Below are positions 46,775 to 56,164 of a stretch of DNA of 64,000 nt, one piece after another (positions within the stretch are counted from its first letter, which is position 1; every line of letters starts with the position of its first letter). The position numbers were made by a program, and so were the translations under genes. The stretch spans positions 2,666,001 to 2,730,000 of the forward strand of contig NZ_JACHJC010000001.1 in assembly GCF_014203425.1 (NCBI RefSeq), read 5' to 3'. Under the pieces are notes generated by a model that ran no database searches, was not told the origin of the DNA, and worked only from the letters and a program-made list of their open reading frames with translations. This stretch comes from Micromonospora echinospora (lineage in GTDB: Bacteria; Actinomycetota; Actinomycetes; Mycobacteriales; Micromonosporaceae).

Positions 46775-48822
46775 CCCGTCGCCCCATCCGGCTCGCCGTC
46801 GACATCGGCGGGACCTTCGTGGACGCCATGGAACTCGACACGCGCACCAACCGGGTCCGCTTCCGCAAGGCGGCGACGACCCCGGCCCGGCCCGCGGACG
46901 GTGTCCTCAACGCGATCACCGCGCTCGGCACCGACCTGTCCGAGGTGGAGCTGTTCATCCACGGCACCACGCTCGGCCTCAACGCGGTGCTGGAACGCCG
47001 TGGTGGCCGCACCGGCATCATCACCAACGAGGGCTTCCGGGACATCTTCCTGATCGGTCGCGGCAACGTGCCGTCCGACCACATGTACGACTTCCAGTAC
47101 CAGCGGCCGGAGAGCCTGGTGCAGCGCCGCTTCACCGCCGGGGTGCGGGGCCGGCTCGACTACCGGGGCCGGGTGGTGGAGCCGCTGGACCCGGACAGCG
47201 TCCGGGAAGCCGCCCGCACGCTCGTGGTGGACCAGCAGGTCACCTCGATCGCCATCTGCTTCCTGCACTCGTTCCTCGACCCGAGCCACGAGCGGGAGGC
47301 CGCGCGCCTGATCCACGAGGAGTTCCCCGAGGTCAGCCTGTCGCTGTCGACGGACATCGTGCGCGAGTACCGGGAGTACGAGCGGACCAGCACCACGGTG
47401 CTGGAGGCGTACATCCGGCCGATCTTCGAGCGGTACGTGGACGAGCTGGAGGCCGGCCTGGCCGAGCGCGGCTTCAGCGGGCGCTTCCTGATCATGCGGT
47501 CCGGCGGCGGCTCGATGACCAGCGCGGTCGCCAAGACCGCACCCACGCACACCGTGCTGTCCGGCCCGGCCGGCGGCATCGTCGGCGCCGCGTACGTCGC
47601 CTCCGAGCTGGGCCGGGACAACGTGCTCACGTTCGACATCGGCGGCACCTCGCTGGACGCCTGCGTGATCGAGCGCGGCAACCCGGTCGCCGCGTACGAG
47701 GCCCAGCTGGAGCACTTCCCGCTGCTCATCCCGACGTACGACATCAGGACCATCGGTGCCGGCGGCGGCTCGATCGCCTGGCTCGACCACGGCCTGCTCA
47801 AGGTCGGCCCGCAGAGCGCCGGGGCCGACCCCGGACCGGTCTGCTACGGCCGGGGCGGCACCAGGCCGACGGTCACCGACGCCGCGGTGGTGCTCGGCTA
47901 CATGGACCCGGAGCGCTTCCTCGCCGGCACCATGGGGCTGCGCGCCGCCGAGGCTCGCGCCGCGATCGCCGAGCAGCTCGCCGAGCCGCTCGGCCTCACC
48001 GTGGAGAACGCGGCGGCCGGCGTGTTCGACGTGCTGCTGGCCCGTACCGTCGGCGCGGTCCGCCAGATCACCGTCGAACGGGGTCACGACCCCCGGCAGT
48101 TCGCGCTGCTGGCGTTCGGCGGCGCCGGGCCGCTGCTGGCCCCGCTGCTGGCCCGCGAGATGGGCATCGGCGAGGTCATCGTGCCGTTCGCGCCGTCCGG
48201 CTTCTCCGCCTGGGGCATGCTCTCGGCCGACATCGTCAACGACTTCAGCCGTACCGTGATGGCCACGCTCGACGACGCCGACCTGGCGGAGCTGGAGCAG
48301 CTGTTCAAGGCGGTCGAGGCCGAGGCGGTCGCGTCGCTGGTGGCGCAGGGCGTGCCGGCCGGCGAGGCGGTGCTGGAGCGGCAGTTCGAGCTGCGCTACC
48401 TGGGCCAGGAGCACAGCCTCATGGTCACCGTCGGGCGCGAGCTGGACCGCGACGCGATCCGCGCCGCGTTCGACGAGACCCACCGCGCCCGGTACGGCCA
48501 CACCATGGGCAACCCGCTGCAGATCCTCAACCTGCGGGTGCGCGGCATCGGCGGCACCGACCGGCCGGAGCTGCAGACCCGGCCGCGCGGCGACGGCGAC
48601 CCGTCGCAGGCGCTGCTGACCCACCGCGACGCGTACGACTTCGGGCAGCAGGCGGTGGTGCCGTTCGCGGTCTACGACCGAGCCCACCTGGAGCCGGGCG
48701 ACACCTTCGACGGACCGGCGCTGATCGACGAGGGCACCTCCACCACTGTGGTGCCCAGCGGCCAGCGGGTCACCGTCGACGACCACGGATACCTGCTCGT
48801 CACCCTGGAGGAAGCCGCATGA
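46771..48822 (+). CDS. hyuA: Hydantoinase/oxoprolinase subunit A (HyuA)
   Basis: The 683-residue protein is the ATP-binding alpha subunit of ATP-dependent cyclic amide hydrolases. The N-terminus LAVDIGGTFVDAMELD and the central FDIGGTSLDACVIERG are the two actin-like phosphate loops. HGTTLGLNAVLERRG, AGGGSIAWLDHGLLKVGPQSAGADPGP and ALLAFGGAGPL are family signatures. Relatives act on hydantoins, 5-oxoproline, N-methylhydantoin and, as carboxylases, on acetone. It is followed by two HyuB genes. The substrate is not set by sequence alone. Confidence 0.93.
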   Translation: MTRRPIRLAVDIGGTFVDAMELDTRTNRVRFRKAATTPARPADGVLNAITALGTDLSEVELFIHGTTLGLNAVLERRGGRTGIITNEGFRDIFLIGRGNVPSDHMYDFQYQRPESLVQRRFTAGVRGRLDYRGRVVEPLDPDSVREAARTLVVDQQVTSIAICFLHSFLDPSHEREAARLIHEEFPEVSLSLSTDIVREYREYERTSTTVLEAYIRPIFERYVDELEAGLAERGFSGRFLIMRSGGGSMTSAVAKTAPTHTVLSGPAGGIVGAAYVASELGRDNVLTFDIGGTSLDACVIERGNPVAAYEAQLEHFPLLIPTYDIRTIGAGGGSIAWLDHGLLKVGPQSAGADPGPVCYGRGGTRPTVTDAAVVLGYMDPERFLAGTMGLRAAEARAAIAEQLAEPLGLTVENAAAGVFDVLLARTVGAVRQITVERGHDPRQFALLAFGGAGPLLAPLLAREMGIGEVIVPFAPSGFSAWGMLSADIVNDFSRTVMATLDDADLAELEQLFKAVEAEAVASLVAQGVPAGEAVLERQFELRYLGQEHSLMVTVGRELDRDAIRAAFDETHRARYGHTMGNPLQILNLRVRGIGGTDRPELQTRPRGDGDPSQALLTHRDAYDFGQQAVVPFAVYDRAHLEPGDTFDGPALIDEGTSTTVVPSGQRVTVDDHGYLLVTLEEAA

Positions 48823-50507
48823 CCACGCTGGACGGAGCCCAGGTCGAGGTCGTCCGCAGCTATCTGCTGTCGGCCGCGGAGGAGATGCGGGCCACCCTCA
48901 TCCGTACCTCGTTCAACCCGGTCATCTACGAGGTGCACGACTTCGGCCTGTCGATGTACGACGCCGACCTGCGGCTGGTCGCCGAGGCCACCGGCCTGAC
49001 GTTCTTCCTCGGCGCGAACGACTTCTCGCTGCGCAAGGGCGTGGAGTACGTGGGCCGGGAGAACCTGCACCGCGGTGACGTGGTGCTGCTCAACTACCCG
49101 TACTGGAACGCGGCGCACGCGTACGACGCGACGCTGTTCGCGCCGGTGTTCCGGCCGGACGAGTCCGACCCCGACGCGGACGGCGACCTGGTCGGCTTCC
49201 TCTGCGTCCGCGCGCACTGGATGGACCTGGGCGCCAAGGACCCCGGTTACGTGCTGGACTCGACCGACATGCACCAGGAGGGGCTGATCTTCCCGGGCAC
49301 CAAGGTCGTGTCCCGGGGCAAGCCGGTGCGCGAGATCCACGAGCTGATCCGCTTCAACTCGCGGATGCCCGACGCGGTGCTGGGCGACCTGCACGCGCAG
49401 ATCGCCGCGCTGCGCACCGGCGAGCGCCGGATGCTGGAGATCATCGAGAAGTTCGGCCGGGACACCGTGGACCAGGCGGTCGACCACATCATCGCCGACG
49501 GCGAGGCCCGCGCCCGCGCGGCGCTGGCGACGCTGCCGCAGGGCACCTGGACCGCCGAGGACTGGGTGGACGACGACGGCATCACCGACGACCCGGTGAA
49601 GATGCGCGTCACGGTGACCATCGCCGACGGGCGCTTCATCGTCGACTTCGCCGGCTCGGCGCCGGCCACCCGCGGCCCGATCAACATGCCGTTCGGGGCG
49701 ACCGAGGCGATCTGCAAGGTCGTGCTGAAGTCGCTGACGTCGCGGGACGAGCCGTCGAACGCCGGCACCGTGGCGCCGCTGGAGGTGCGGGCCGAGCCGG
49801 GCAGCCTGTTCCACGCCGTCTACCCGCAGCCGACGTTCACGCTCTGGACCGGCATCGTCGCGGTGGAGCTGATCCTCAAGGCGCTGGCCCAGGGCATGCC
49901 GGACCTGCTGCCCGCCTCCTCCGGCGGCGACGTGCCCGGCTTCATGATGGTCGGCCTGCACCCGGACACCGGGAAGATGTTCGCGGTCAGCAACAACGAC
50001 CTGGTGGGCTGGGGCGGCACCGCGCAGCACGACGGAATGGACGCCGCCACGCACGTCTCCGGCAGCACCGGCCGGGGCACCCCGATCGAGGTCATGGAGG
50101 CCAAGACCGGGATGTTCTTCGAGCGCTGGGAGATCCGCGCCGACTCCGGTGGCGCGGGCCGGTTCCGGGGCGGCTGCGGCCTGCGCCGGGACATCCGCTT
50201 CCTGACCCCGGGCGAGTTCCTCACCGTGATCAAGAAGACCAAGAGCGCGCCGTGGGCGCTGGCCGGCGGCGAGCAGCCGGAGCCGAACCAGGTGGTGGTG
50301 TTCCCGGGCACCGACCGCGAGCACCGCGTGAGCACCAAGCGCACGACGGTGGCCGCGGGCGACCGGGTCACGCTGCTGACCGCCGGTGGCGGCGGCCACG
50401 GCGACCCGCGCAGCCGCGACCCGGAGGCGGTGCGGCGGGACGTGGCCGAGGGCTACGTCTCCCGGGAGGCGGCCCGGGACGTCTACGGAGTGGACGTCGA
50501 TGGGTGA
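48819..50507 (+). CDS. hyuB: Hydantoinase/oxoprolinase subunit B, first copy (HyuB)
   Basis: The 562-residue protein is the beta subunit, starting by ATGA overlap with hyuA. It has SAAEEMRATLIRTSFNPVIYEVHDF, DVVLLNYPYWNAAHAYD, VDFAGSAPATRGPINMPFG and the C-terminal ADSGGAGRFRGGCGLRRDI and GGGGHGDPRSRDPEAVRRDV segments. It ends in an 8-base overlap with a closely similar second copy. Confidence 0.93.
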   Translation: MTTLDGAQVEVVRSYLLSAAEEMRATLIRTSFNPVIYEVHDFGLSMYDADLRLVAEATGLTFFLGANDFSLRKGVEYVGRENLHRGDVVLLNYPYWNAAHAYDATLFAPVFRPDESDPDADGDLVGFLCVRAHWMDLGAKDPGYVLDSTDMHQEGLIFPGTKVVSRGKPVREIHELIRFNSRMPDAVLGDLHAQIAALRTGERRMLEIIEKFGRDTVDQAVDHIIADGEARARAALATLPQGTWTAEDWVDDDGITDDPVKMRVTVTIADGRFIVDFAGSAPATRGPINMPFGATEAICKVVLKSLTSRDEPSNAGTVAPLEVRAEPGSLFHAVYPQPTFTLWTGIVAVELILKALAQGMPDLLPASSGGDVPGFMMVGLHPDTGKMFAVSNNDLVGWGGTAQHDGMDAATHVSGSTGRGTPIEVMEAKTGMFFERWEIRADSGGAGRFRGGCGLRRDIRFLTPGEFLTVIKKTKSAPWALAGGEQPEPNQVVVFPGTDREHRVSTKRTTVAAGDRVTLLTAGGGGHGDPRSRDPEAVRRDVAEGYVSREAARDVYGVDVDG

Positions 50508-52170
50508 GCCGACGGTCGACGGGGCAACCGTCGAGGTCGTCCGCAGCCATCTCGTCTCGGCCGCCGAGGAGATGCGGGCAGCGCTCGTGCGCACCGCGTT
50601 CAACCCGGTGATCTACGAGGTGTACGACTTCGGCATCTCCATCTACGACCGGCATCTGCGGCTGGTCGCGGAGTCGACGGGGCTGTCCCGCTTCCTCGGC
50701 GCCAACGACTACTCGCTGCGCAAGGGCGTGGAGTACGTCGGCCGGGAGAACCTGCGCCGCGGCGACGTGGTGCTGCTGAACTACCCGTACTGGAACGCGG
50801 CGCACACGTACGACGCGACGATGTTCGCGCCGGTCGTGCTGCCCGGCAGCGAGGAGCCGATCGGTTTCCTGTGCATCCGGGCGCACTGGATGGACCTGGG
50901 CGCCAAGGATCCCGGCTACGTGCTCGACTCCACGGACATGCACCAGGAGGGGATCATCTTCCCGGGCACGAAGGTGTACGACCGGGGCGAGCCGGTGCGT
51001 GAGATCCACGAGCTGATCCGGTTCAACTCGCGGATGCCGGAGCTGGTCATCGGTGACCTCAACGCGCAGATCGCCGCGCTGCGTACCGGTGAGCGGCGGA
51101 TGACCGAGCTGTACCGCGAGTACGGCACGGCAGTGGTGGACGCGGTCGTCGACCGGGTGATCGACGTCGCCGCGCAGCGCGCCGGGGAGGCGGTGGCCGC
51201 GCTGCCGCAGGGCAGCTGGACCGCCGAGGACTGGCTCGACGACGACGGCGTCACCGACGAGCCGATCCTCATGCGGGTCACAGTCACCGTCGCCGACGGC
51301 GAGTTCACAGTGGACTTCGCCGGCTCGTCGCCGGCGGTGCCCGGACCGGTGAACCTGCCGCTGGGCGCCACCATCGCCACCTGCCGGGTCGCGTTCAAGG
51401 GCGTCACCACGCCGCACGAGCAGACGAACGCCGGGCACTTCGCGCCGCTGCGGGTACGCGCCGAGCCCGGCACGCTGTTCCACGCGCAGTACCCGGCCGC
51501 CACGTTCACCCAGTGGACCGGCACCGTCGCGCTGGAGCTGATCCTCAAGGCGCTGGCGCAGGGCATGCCGGACCGGCTGGCCGCCTCCTCCGGCGGCGAC
51601 GTGCCGGGGTTCATGATGGTCGGCCGGCACCCGGACACCGGCGACATGTTCGCCGTCAGCAACAACGACCCGGTCGGCTGGGGCGGCACGCCCCGGCACG
51701 ACGGGATCGGACCGGCGAACCACCTCTGCCAGACCCAGGCGCGCAACACGCCCGTCGAGGTGCTGGAGTCGAAGACGGGGATGTTCTTCGAACGGGTGGA
51801 GATCCGTACCGACTCCGGTGGCGCGGGCCGGTTCCGGGGCGGCTGCGGCCTGCGGCGGGACATCCGGTTCGTGACGCCGGGTGAGTTCCTGACGGTGATC
51901 AAGAAGACGAAGAGCGCGCCGTGGGCGCTGGCCGGCGGGTCGCAGCCGGAGCCGAACCAGGTGGTCGTCTTTCCGGGCACGGACCGTGAGCACCGGGTGA
52001 GCACCCGGCGTACCGCGGTGGCGGTGGGGGATCGGGTCACGCTGCTGACCGCCGGTGGCGGCGGGCACGGTGACCCGAGGAGTCGGGATCCAGAGGCGGT
52101 GCGACGGGACGTGGCCGAGGGCTACGTCTCCGCCCGGGCCGCCCGAGACGTTTATGGAGTGATCGCGTGA
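50500..52170 (+). CDS. Hydantoinase/oxoprolinase subunit B, second copy (HyuB)
   Basis: The 556-residue protein starts at ATG 50500 inside the end of the first hyuB. It is a clear tandem paralogue: the first 100 residues and the last 120 are nearly identical to copy one by eye (NPVIYEVYDFGISIYD, SLRKGVEYVGRENLRRGDVVLL, TDSGGAGRFRGGCGLRRDI). The middle differs more (for example VDRVIDVAAQRAGEAVAAL and GMGPANHLCQT-like changes around 50050 versus 51710). One HyuA with two HyuB subunits could form alternative enzymes with different ring substrates, or one subunit could be non-catalytic. Confidence 0.92.
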   Translation: MGEPTVDGATVEVVRSHLVSAAEEMRAALVRTAFNPVIYEVYDFGISIYDRHLRLVAESTGLSRFLGANDYSLRKGVEYVGRENLRRGDVVLLNYPYWNAAHTYDATMFAPVVLPGSEEPIGFLCIRAHWMDLGAKDPGYVLDSTDMHQEGIIFPGTKVYDRGEPVREIHELIRFNSRMPELVIGDLNAQIAALRTGERRMTELYREYGTAVVDAVVDRVIDVAAQRAGEAVAALPQGSWTAEDWLDDDGVTDEPILMRVTVTVADGEFTVDFAGSSPAVPGPVNLPLGATIATCRVAFKGVTTPHEQTNAGHFAPLRVRAEPGTLFHAQYPAATFTQWTGTVALELILKALAQGMPDRLAASSGGDVPGFMMVGRHPDTGDMFAVSNNDPVGWGGTPRHDGIGPANHLCQTQARNTPVEVLESKTGMFFERVEIRTDSGGAGRFRGGCGLRRDIRFVTPGEFLTVIKKTKSAPWALAGGSQPEPNQVVVFPGTDREHRVSTRRTAVAVGDRVTLLTAGGGGHGDPRSRDPEAVRRDVAEGYVSARAARDVYGVIA

Positions 52171-53432
52171 GTGCCGCCTATTCGCCCGAGCAGCCGAGCA
52201 TGCTGCTCGGCAACTGCACAGTGCTGGACGCCCGAGTGGTGGACGGCATGGCGCCCGTGACCGGCGCCGGGGTGTGGGTCCGGGGTGACCGGATCGCCGC
52301 CGTCGGCCCGTACGCCGAGGTGGCCGCGCAGGCGCGCGCCGGCGGCCGGCTGACCGAGGTGGACCTCGACGGCGCGTACGTGACGCCCGGCCTGGTCAAC
52401 ATGCACACCCACTTCTCGCTGTCGCTGCCCGGCTCCGGGGGCGACAACGTCAAGGGGATGGGCCCCTACGACCTGGCGCACTACATGGCCGACGGGGCGC
52501 GGCGCACGCTGCACGCCGGCGTGACCACTGTGCGCTGCGTGGCGGAGAAGGACCACGCCGACTTCGCGTTGCGGCGGGCGGTCAACGCCGGGCGCGTGCC
52601 GGGCCCGCGCATCTACACGGCCGGCCGGGCGCTGGTGTGCACCGGCGGGCACGGGCACGAGAGCAACGACACGCTCGAGTGCGACGGCCCGGTGGGCTTC
52701 CGCCACGGCGTGCGCAGCCAGATCAAGGCCGGCGCGGACCTGATCAAGGTGATGATCTCGGGCGGCATCGCCGGTGAGCACGAGAGCATCCACACGCCGC
52801 AGCTGTTCGCCGACGAGATGACGGCGGTGATCGAGACGGCGCACGCGTGGGGCCGCAAGGTGACAGCGCACGCCGGGCCCGCCGAGGTGATCGGCGCGGC
52901 CGTGGAGCTGGGACTGGACTGCGTGGAGCACGGCTACCAGCTCACCCCGCAGGTCGCGGCGCGGATGGCCGAGCGCGGCACGGCGCTCGTACCGACGCTG
53001 CTGGTGACCCGCTGCAAGGAGTTCTTCGACGAGCTGGGCGTGCCGGAGTGGATGCAGTGCCGCTCGCTCGGCGCCGGCCCCCGGCACCTGGAGAGCTTCG
53101 ACATGGCCATCGCCGCCGGGGTGGAGGTCCTGCTCGGCAGCGACATGCCCCCGTTCTGGGAGTTCGAGGGCACCACCGCCTCGATCCGGGAGCTGGAGTA
53201 CATGTCCGAGCGGATCGGCGCCGCGCGGGCCATCCACGCCGGCACGCTCGGCCCGATCCGGTGGCTCGGCGCGGAGTCCGACCTCGGCACTGTCGAGGTC
53301 GGCAAGCTGGCCGACCTGATCGCGACGGACGCCGACCCGCTGGCCGACACCTCGGCCTTCCGGGACGTGCGGTGGGTGATGAAGGGCGGGCAGATCGCCC
53401 GCGACGACCGCAACCAGGAGGAGACGCGATGA
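52167..53432 (+). CDS. Amidohydrolase-superfamily metal hydrolase
   Basis: The 421-residue protein starts at GTG 52167, overlapping the HyuB stop. It has the amidohydrolase metal set: H80 and H82 in VNMHTHFS, bridging K194 in LIKVMISGG, H235 in TAHAGPAE, H255 in EHGYQL and D326 in GSDMPPFW. The composite beta-sandwich opens with VLDARVVDG and closes with VGKLADLIATDADPL. The group includes prolidase-like, imidazolonepropionase-like and dihydroorotase-like enzymes. In this operon it likely hydrolyses an amide or lactam that the Hyu enzymes make or use. Confidence 0.9.
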   Translation: MSAAYSPEQPSMLLGNCTVLDARVVDGMAPVTGAGVWVRGDRIAAVGPYAEVAAQARAGGRLTEVDLDGAYVTPGLVNMHTHFSLSLPGSGGDNVKGMGPYDLAHYMADGARRTLHAGVTTVRCVAEKDHADFALRRAVNAGRVPGPRIYTAGRALVCTGGHGHESNDTLECDGPVGFRHGVRSQIKAGADLIKVMISGGIAGEHESIHTPQLFADEMTAVIETAHAWGRKVTAHAGPAEVIGAAVELGLDCVEHGYQLTPQVAARMAERGTALVPTLLVTRCKEFFDELGVPEWMQCRSLGAGPRHLESFDMAIAAGVEVLLGSDMPPFWEFEGTTASIRELEYMSERIGAARAIHAGTLGPIRWLGAESDLGTVEVGKLADLIATDADPLADTSAFRDVRWVMKGGQIARDDRNQEETR

Positions 53433-53842
53433 CCTTCGCGCAGGCAGGCGCGGCGGAGATCGCCGCCGGCATCGACGACATGTACGACGCGTTCCTCGCC
53501 GGGGACCAGCAGCGGTTCGACACGCACCTGGACCCCGAGGTGACCACCTGGGAGACGCACCTGCCGGGACCGCTGCGGACCCGGGCCGAGCTGGACGAGT
53601 ACCGCGCCCAGCGGGACGCCGCCGGTCAGCGGCCCCGGCTGGCGGTGCTCGCCGCGCGGGGCAAGCGCATCGACGTCTGGGACGACTTCGGCGTGGCCCG
53701 GTACGAGCTGGTCGCGCAGCTCGGCCCGGACGACGAGCCGGAGATCACCCGGGTGACCGACGTGGTGCGCCGGGTCGACGGCCGCTGGGTGATCGTGCAC
53801 CACCACGCCGAGCTGGTCCGGGAACCGGTGGGCGCGGCATGA
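53429..53842 (+). CDS. SnoaL/NTF2-like protein
   Basis: The 137-residue protein, coupled by ATGA on both sides, has the cone-fold pattern of DUF4440/SnoaL-like proteins: MYDAFLAGDQQRFDTHLDPEVTTWETHL, then RTRAELDEYRAQRD, and C-terminal strands TDVVRRVDGRWVIVHHHAEL. Members are small ligand-binding or isomerase-like enzymes. No catalytic residues can be assigned with confidence. Confidence 0.82.
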   Translation: MTFAQAGAAEIAAGIDDMYDAFLAGDQQRFDTHLDPEVTTWETHLPGPLRTRAELDEYRAQRDAAGQRPRLAVLAARGKRIDVWDDFGVARYELVAQLGPDDEPEITRVTDVVRRVDGRWVIVHHHAELVREPVGAA

Positions 53843-54843
53843 TCCGGCGGCTGGTCGCCGAGCGGACCGGTGAACCGGCGGACGTGCTGTCGGTCGCCGA
53901 GCTGCCCGACGACCCGCCGCCCGGCCCCGGCCAGGTGCGGCTCGCCGTCCGTACGGTCGGGCTGAACTTCCTCGACGTCATGCTCTGCCGGGGCGAGTAC
54001 CCGGTGCGGCCGGATCCGCCGATGACGCCGGGGGTGGAGGCGGCCGGGCGGGTCGTCGCCGCCGGCGACGGGGCCGGGCACCTGCTGGGTCAGGAGGTGC
54101 TCGCCTGCCCGGCGCTGCCGCGCGGCGCGCTCGGCACGACTGTCACTGTGGACGCCGCGGTGGTGGTGCCGCGGCCGTCCACAGTCGACCCGGTCACCGC
54201 GGCGGCGCTGCCGGTCACCTACCAGACCGCGTGGTTCGCGCTGGAACGGGCGGGCGTCACCGCCGGGCAGACAGTGCTGGTGCACGCCGGCGCGGGCGGT
54301 GTCGGCATCTCCGTCATCCAGCTCGCGGTCGCCCGCGGCGCCCGGGTCCTCGCCACCGCCGGTGGCCCGGCCAAGACCGCGATCTGCCGCGACCAGGGCG
54401 CCGAGGTGGCGATCGACTACACGGCGGAGGACTTCGTGGCCGCCGTGCGGGAGGCCACCGGCGGCCGGGGCGTGGAGGTCGTGGTGGACCCGGTGGGCGG
54501 CGACGTCTTCGCCCGTTCCTGGGAATGCCTCGCCTTCGAGGGCCGCCTGGTCGCGGTGGGCGCGGCCGGTGGCGCGCCGCCACCCGTCGACCCGCTGCGG
54601 CTGATGGCCGCGAACGCGACGCTGGTGGGCCTGTCCTGGGGCTCGCAGTACCCGTGGCAGCGCCCGTCCGCGGTCGAGGCCGCCTACCAGGAGCTGTTCG
54701 ACATGTGCGCCTCCGGCGCGGTCCGGCCGCCGGTCAGCCGCGTCGTGTCGCTCGACGAGACGCCCGGGGCGCTCACCGAGCTGGCCGAACGCCGGACCAC
54801 CGGCAAGATCATCGTACGGATCGACGAAGGGGAGGGGCCGTGA
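53839..54843 (+). CDS. Quinone-oxidoreductase-like medium-chain reductase
   Basis: The 334-residue protein matches zinc-free MDR enzymes (QOR type). The N-terminal GroES-like domain has VGLNFLDVMLCRGEYPVRPDPPMTPGVEAAGRVV, and the NADPH fold has VLVHAGAGGVGISVIQLAVARGARVLATAGG. EGRLVAVGAAGG and RTTGKIIVRI end it. It reduces an enone or quinone-like substrate with NADPH. It overlaps its neighbours by ATGA and GTGA. Confidence 0.9.
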   Translation: MIRRLVAERTGEPADVLSVAELPDDPPPGPGQVRLAVRTVGLNFLDVMLCRGEYPVRPDPPMTPGVEAAGRVVAAGDGAGHLLGQEVLACPALPRGALGTTVTVDAAVVVPRPSTVDPVTAAALPVTYQTAWFALERAGVTAGQTVLVHAGAGGVGISVIQLAVARGARVLATAGGPAKTAICRDQGAEVAIDYTAEDFVAAVREATGGRGVEVVVDPVGGDVFARSWECLAFEGRLVAVGAAGGAPPPVDPLRLMAANATLVGLSWGSQYPWQRPSAVEAAYQELFDMCASGAVRPPVSRVVSLDETPGALTELAERRTTGKIIVRIDEGEGP

Positions 54844-55169
54844 GCGACACCGCCGACGGCGACATGGAGATCTACGACCTGAAGGTGACAGTCGACCGGA
54901 TCGAAGGCCGGTCGGTGTGCGGCATGGCGGTCGGCGATCACTTCGAACTCACGAACAGCGCGCACCTGCGGCTGCCCGAGGGAAAGCACTTCTGCGTGTA
55001 CGCGCTCGCGTCGGTGCTGCCCTTCCTCGCAGCCAAGCAGCGTGACCTGGCGCCGGGGGACTGGCTGGCTCAGGACTCCCACTTCATCTGCCCCGACCCG
55101 GAGGAGCGGCTCGTCATGAAGGTGGAACGGACCTGCCGGCGCACGATGAACTCGGCGGACCTGACATGA
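54840..55169 (+). CDS. TIGR04076-family small protein
   Basis: The 109-residue protein starts at GTG 54840. It shows the TIGR04076 pattern: YDLKVTVDRIEGRSVCGMAVGDHFELTNSAHLRLPEGKHFCVYALASVLPFL and ICPDPEERLVMKVERT. The family has no settled function and often lies with oxidoreductases or catabolic genes. C-rich positions (SVCGM, HFCVY, FICPD) could bind a metal or cofactor. Confidence 0.7.
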   Translation: MSDTADGDMEIYDLKVTVDRIEGRSVCGMAVGDHFELTNSAHLRLPEGKHFCVYALASVLPFLAAKQRDLAPGDWLAQDSHFICPDPEERLVMKVERTCRRTMNSADLT

Positions 55170-56164
55170 CAGTCGAGATCGGACTCGGCCTGCAGAGCGA
55201 CAAGCCGGCCGGCGCGTACGCCCGGCTGGCCCGCGCCGCCGAGGCGCACGGCTTCGACGTGCTCACCGTCTTCGGCGACCTGATGTACCAGCCGCCGATC
55301 TTCCCGCTGCTGGAGATGGCGCAGGCGACCGAACGGGTACGCCTCGGCGCGGCCTGCCTGAACCCGTACTCGATGGCCCCGTACGAGATCGCCGGTCAGA
55401 TCGCCGCCCTGGACCTGGCCTCGCACGGACGGGCCTACCTGGGGCTGGCCCGGGGGACCTGGCTCGGCGCGGTCGGCCTGCCGCAGCCGCGACCGCTGAC
55501 CACCATCGAGGAAGCGGTCCAGGTCGTCTACCGCCTGCTGCGCGGTGACCGCAGCGGCTTCACCGGCCGGGTCTTCTCGCTGGAGGCCGGCACCGCGCTG
55601 CGCTACGACGTGCAGCGGCCCGACCCGCCGCTGCTGCTCGGCGCGTGGGGTCCGCAGGGCGCGGCGCTGGCCGGCCGGATCGCCGACGAGATCAAGGTGG
55701 GCGGCAGCGCCAACCCGGACATGGTGCCGGTGATCCGCGAGCGGCTGCGGGCCGGCGCGGAGAAGGCCGGCCGGGACGTCTCCGACGTCGGAATCGTGCT
55801 GGGCGCGGTGACAGTTGTCGACACCGACGGTGAGGCCGCCCGGGCCAAGGCCCGCACCGAGGTGGCGATGTACCTGGCGGTGGTGGCGGAACTGGACCCG
55901 ACAGTCGTGCTCCCCGACGACCTGGTGAAGCGGGTCGGCGAGCTGGTCGACGCGGGCGAGGACGAGGCCGCGGGCCGGTTGATCCCGGACGACGTGCTGG
56001 ACCGGTTCGCCTTCTCCGGCACCCCGGAGCAGGTCGCCGTGCAGGCCCAGGCGCTCATCGACGCCGGCGTGCGCCGGGTGGAGTTCGGCACGCCGCACGG
56101 TCTGACCGACGAGCGCGGCGTGGACCTGCTCGGTTCCGCCGTCCTGCCCCTGTTGCGCAGGTGA
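55166..56164 (+). CDS. LLM-class (luciferase-like) oxidoreductase
   Basis: The 332-residue protein has the TIM-barrel luciferase-like pattern EIGLGLQSDKPAGAYARLARAAEAHGFDVLTVFGD, RVRLGAACLNPYSMAPYEIAGQIAALD and LLLGAWGPQGAALAGRIADEIKVGGS, as in F420-dependent methylene-tetrahydromethanopterin reductase-like enzymes. Whether it uses F420 or FMN is not clear. It overlaps its neighbours on both sides (ATGA, GTGA). Confidence 0.88.
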   Translation: MTVEIGLGLQSDKPAGAYARLARAAEAHGFDVLTVFGDLMYQPPIFPLLEMAQATERVRLGAACLNPYSMAPYEIAGQIAALDLASHGRAYLGLARGTWLGAVGLPQPRPLTTIEEAVQVVYRLLRGDRSGFTGRVFSLEAGTALRYDVQRPDPPLLLGAWGPQGAALAGRIADEIKVGGSANPDMVPVIRERLRAGAEKAGRDVSDVGIVLGAVTVVDTDGEAARAKARTEVAMYLAVVAELDPTVVLPDDLVKRVGELVDAGEDEAAGRLIPDDVLDRFAFSGTPEQVAVQAQALIDAGVRRVEFGTPHGLTDERGVDLLGSAVLPLLRR

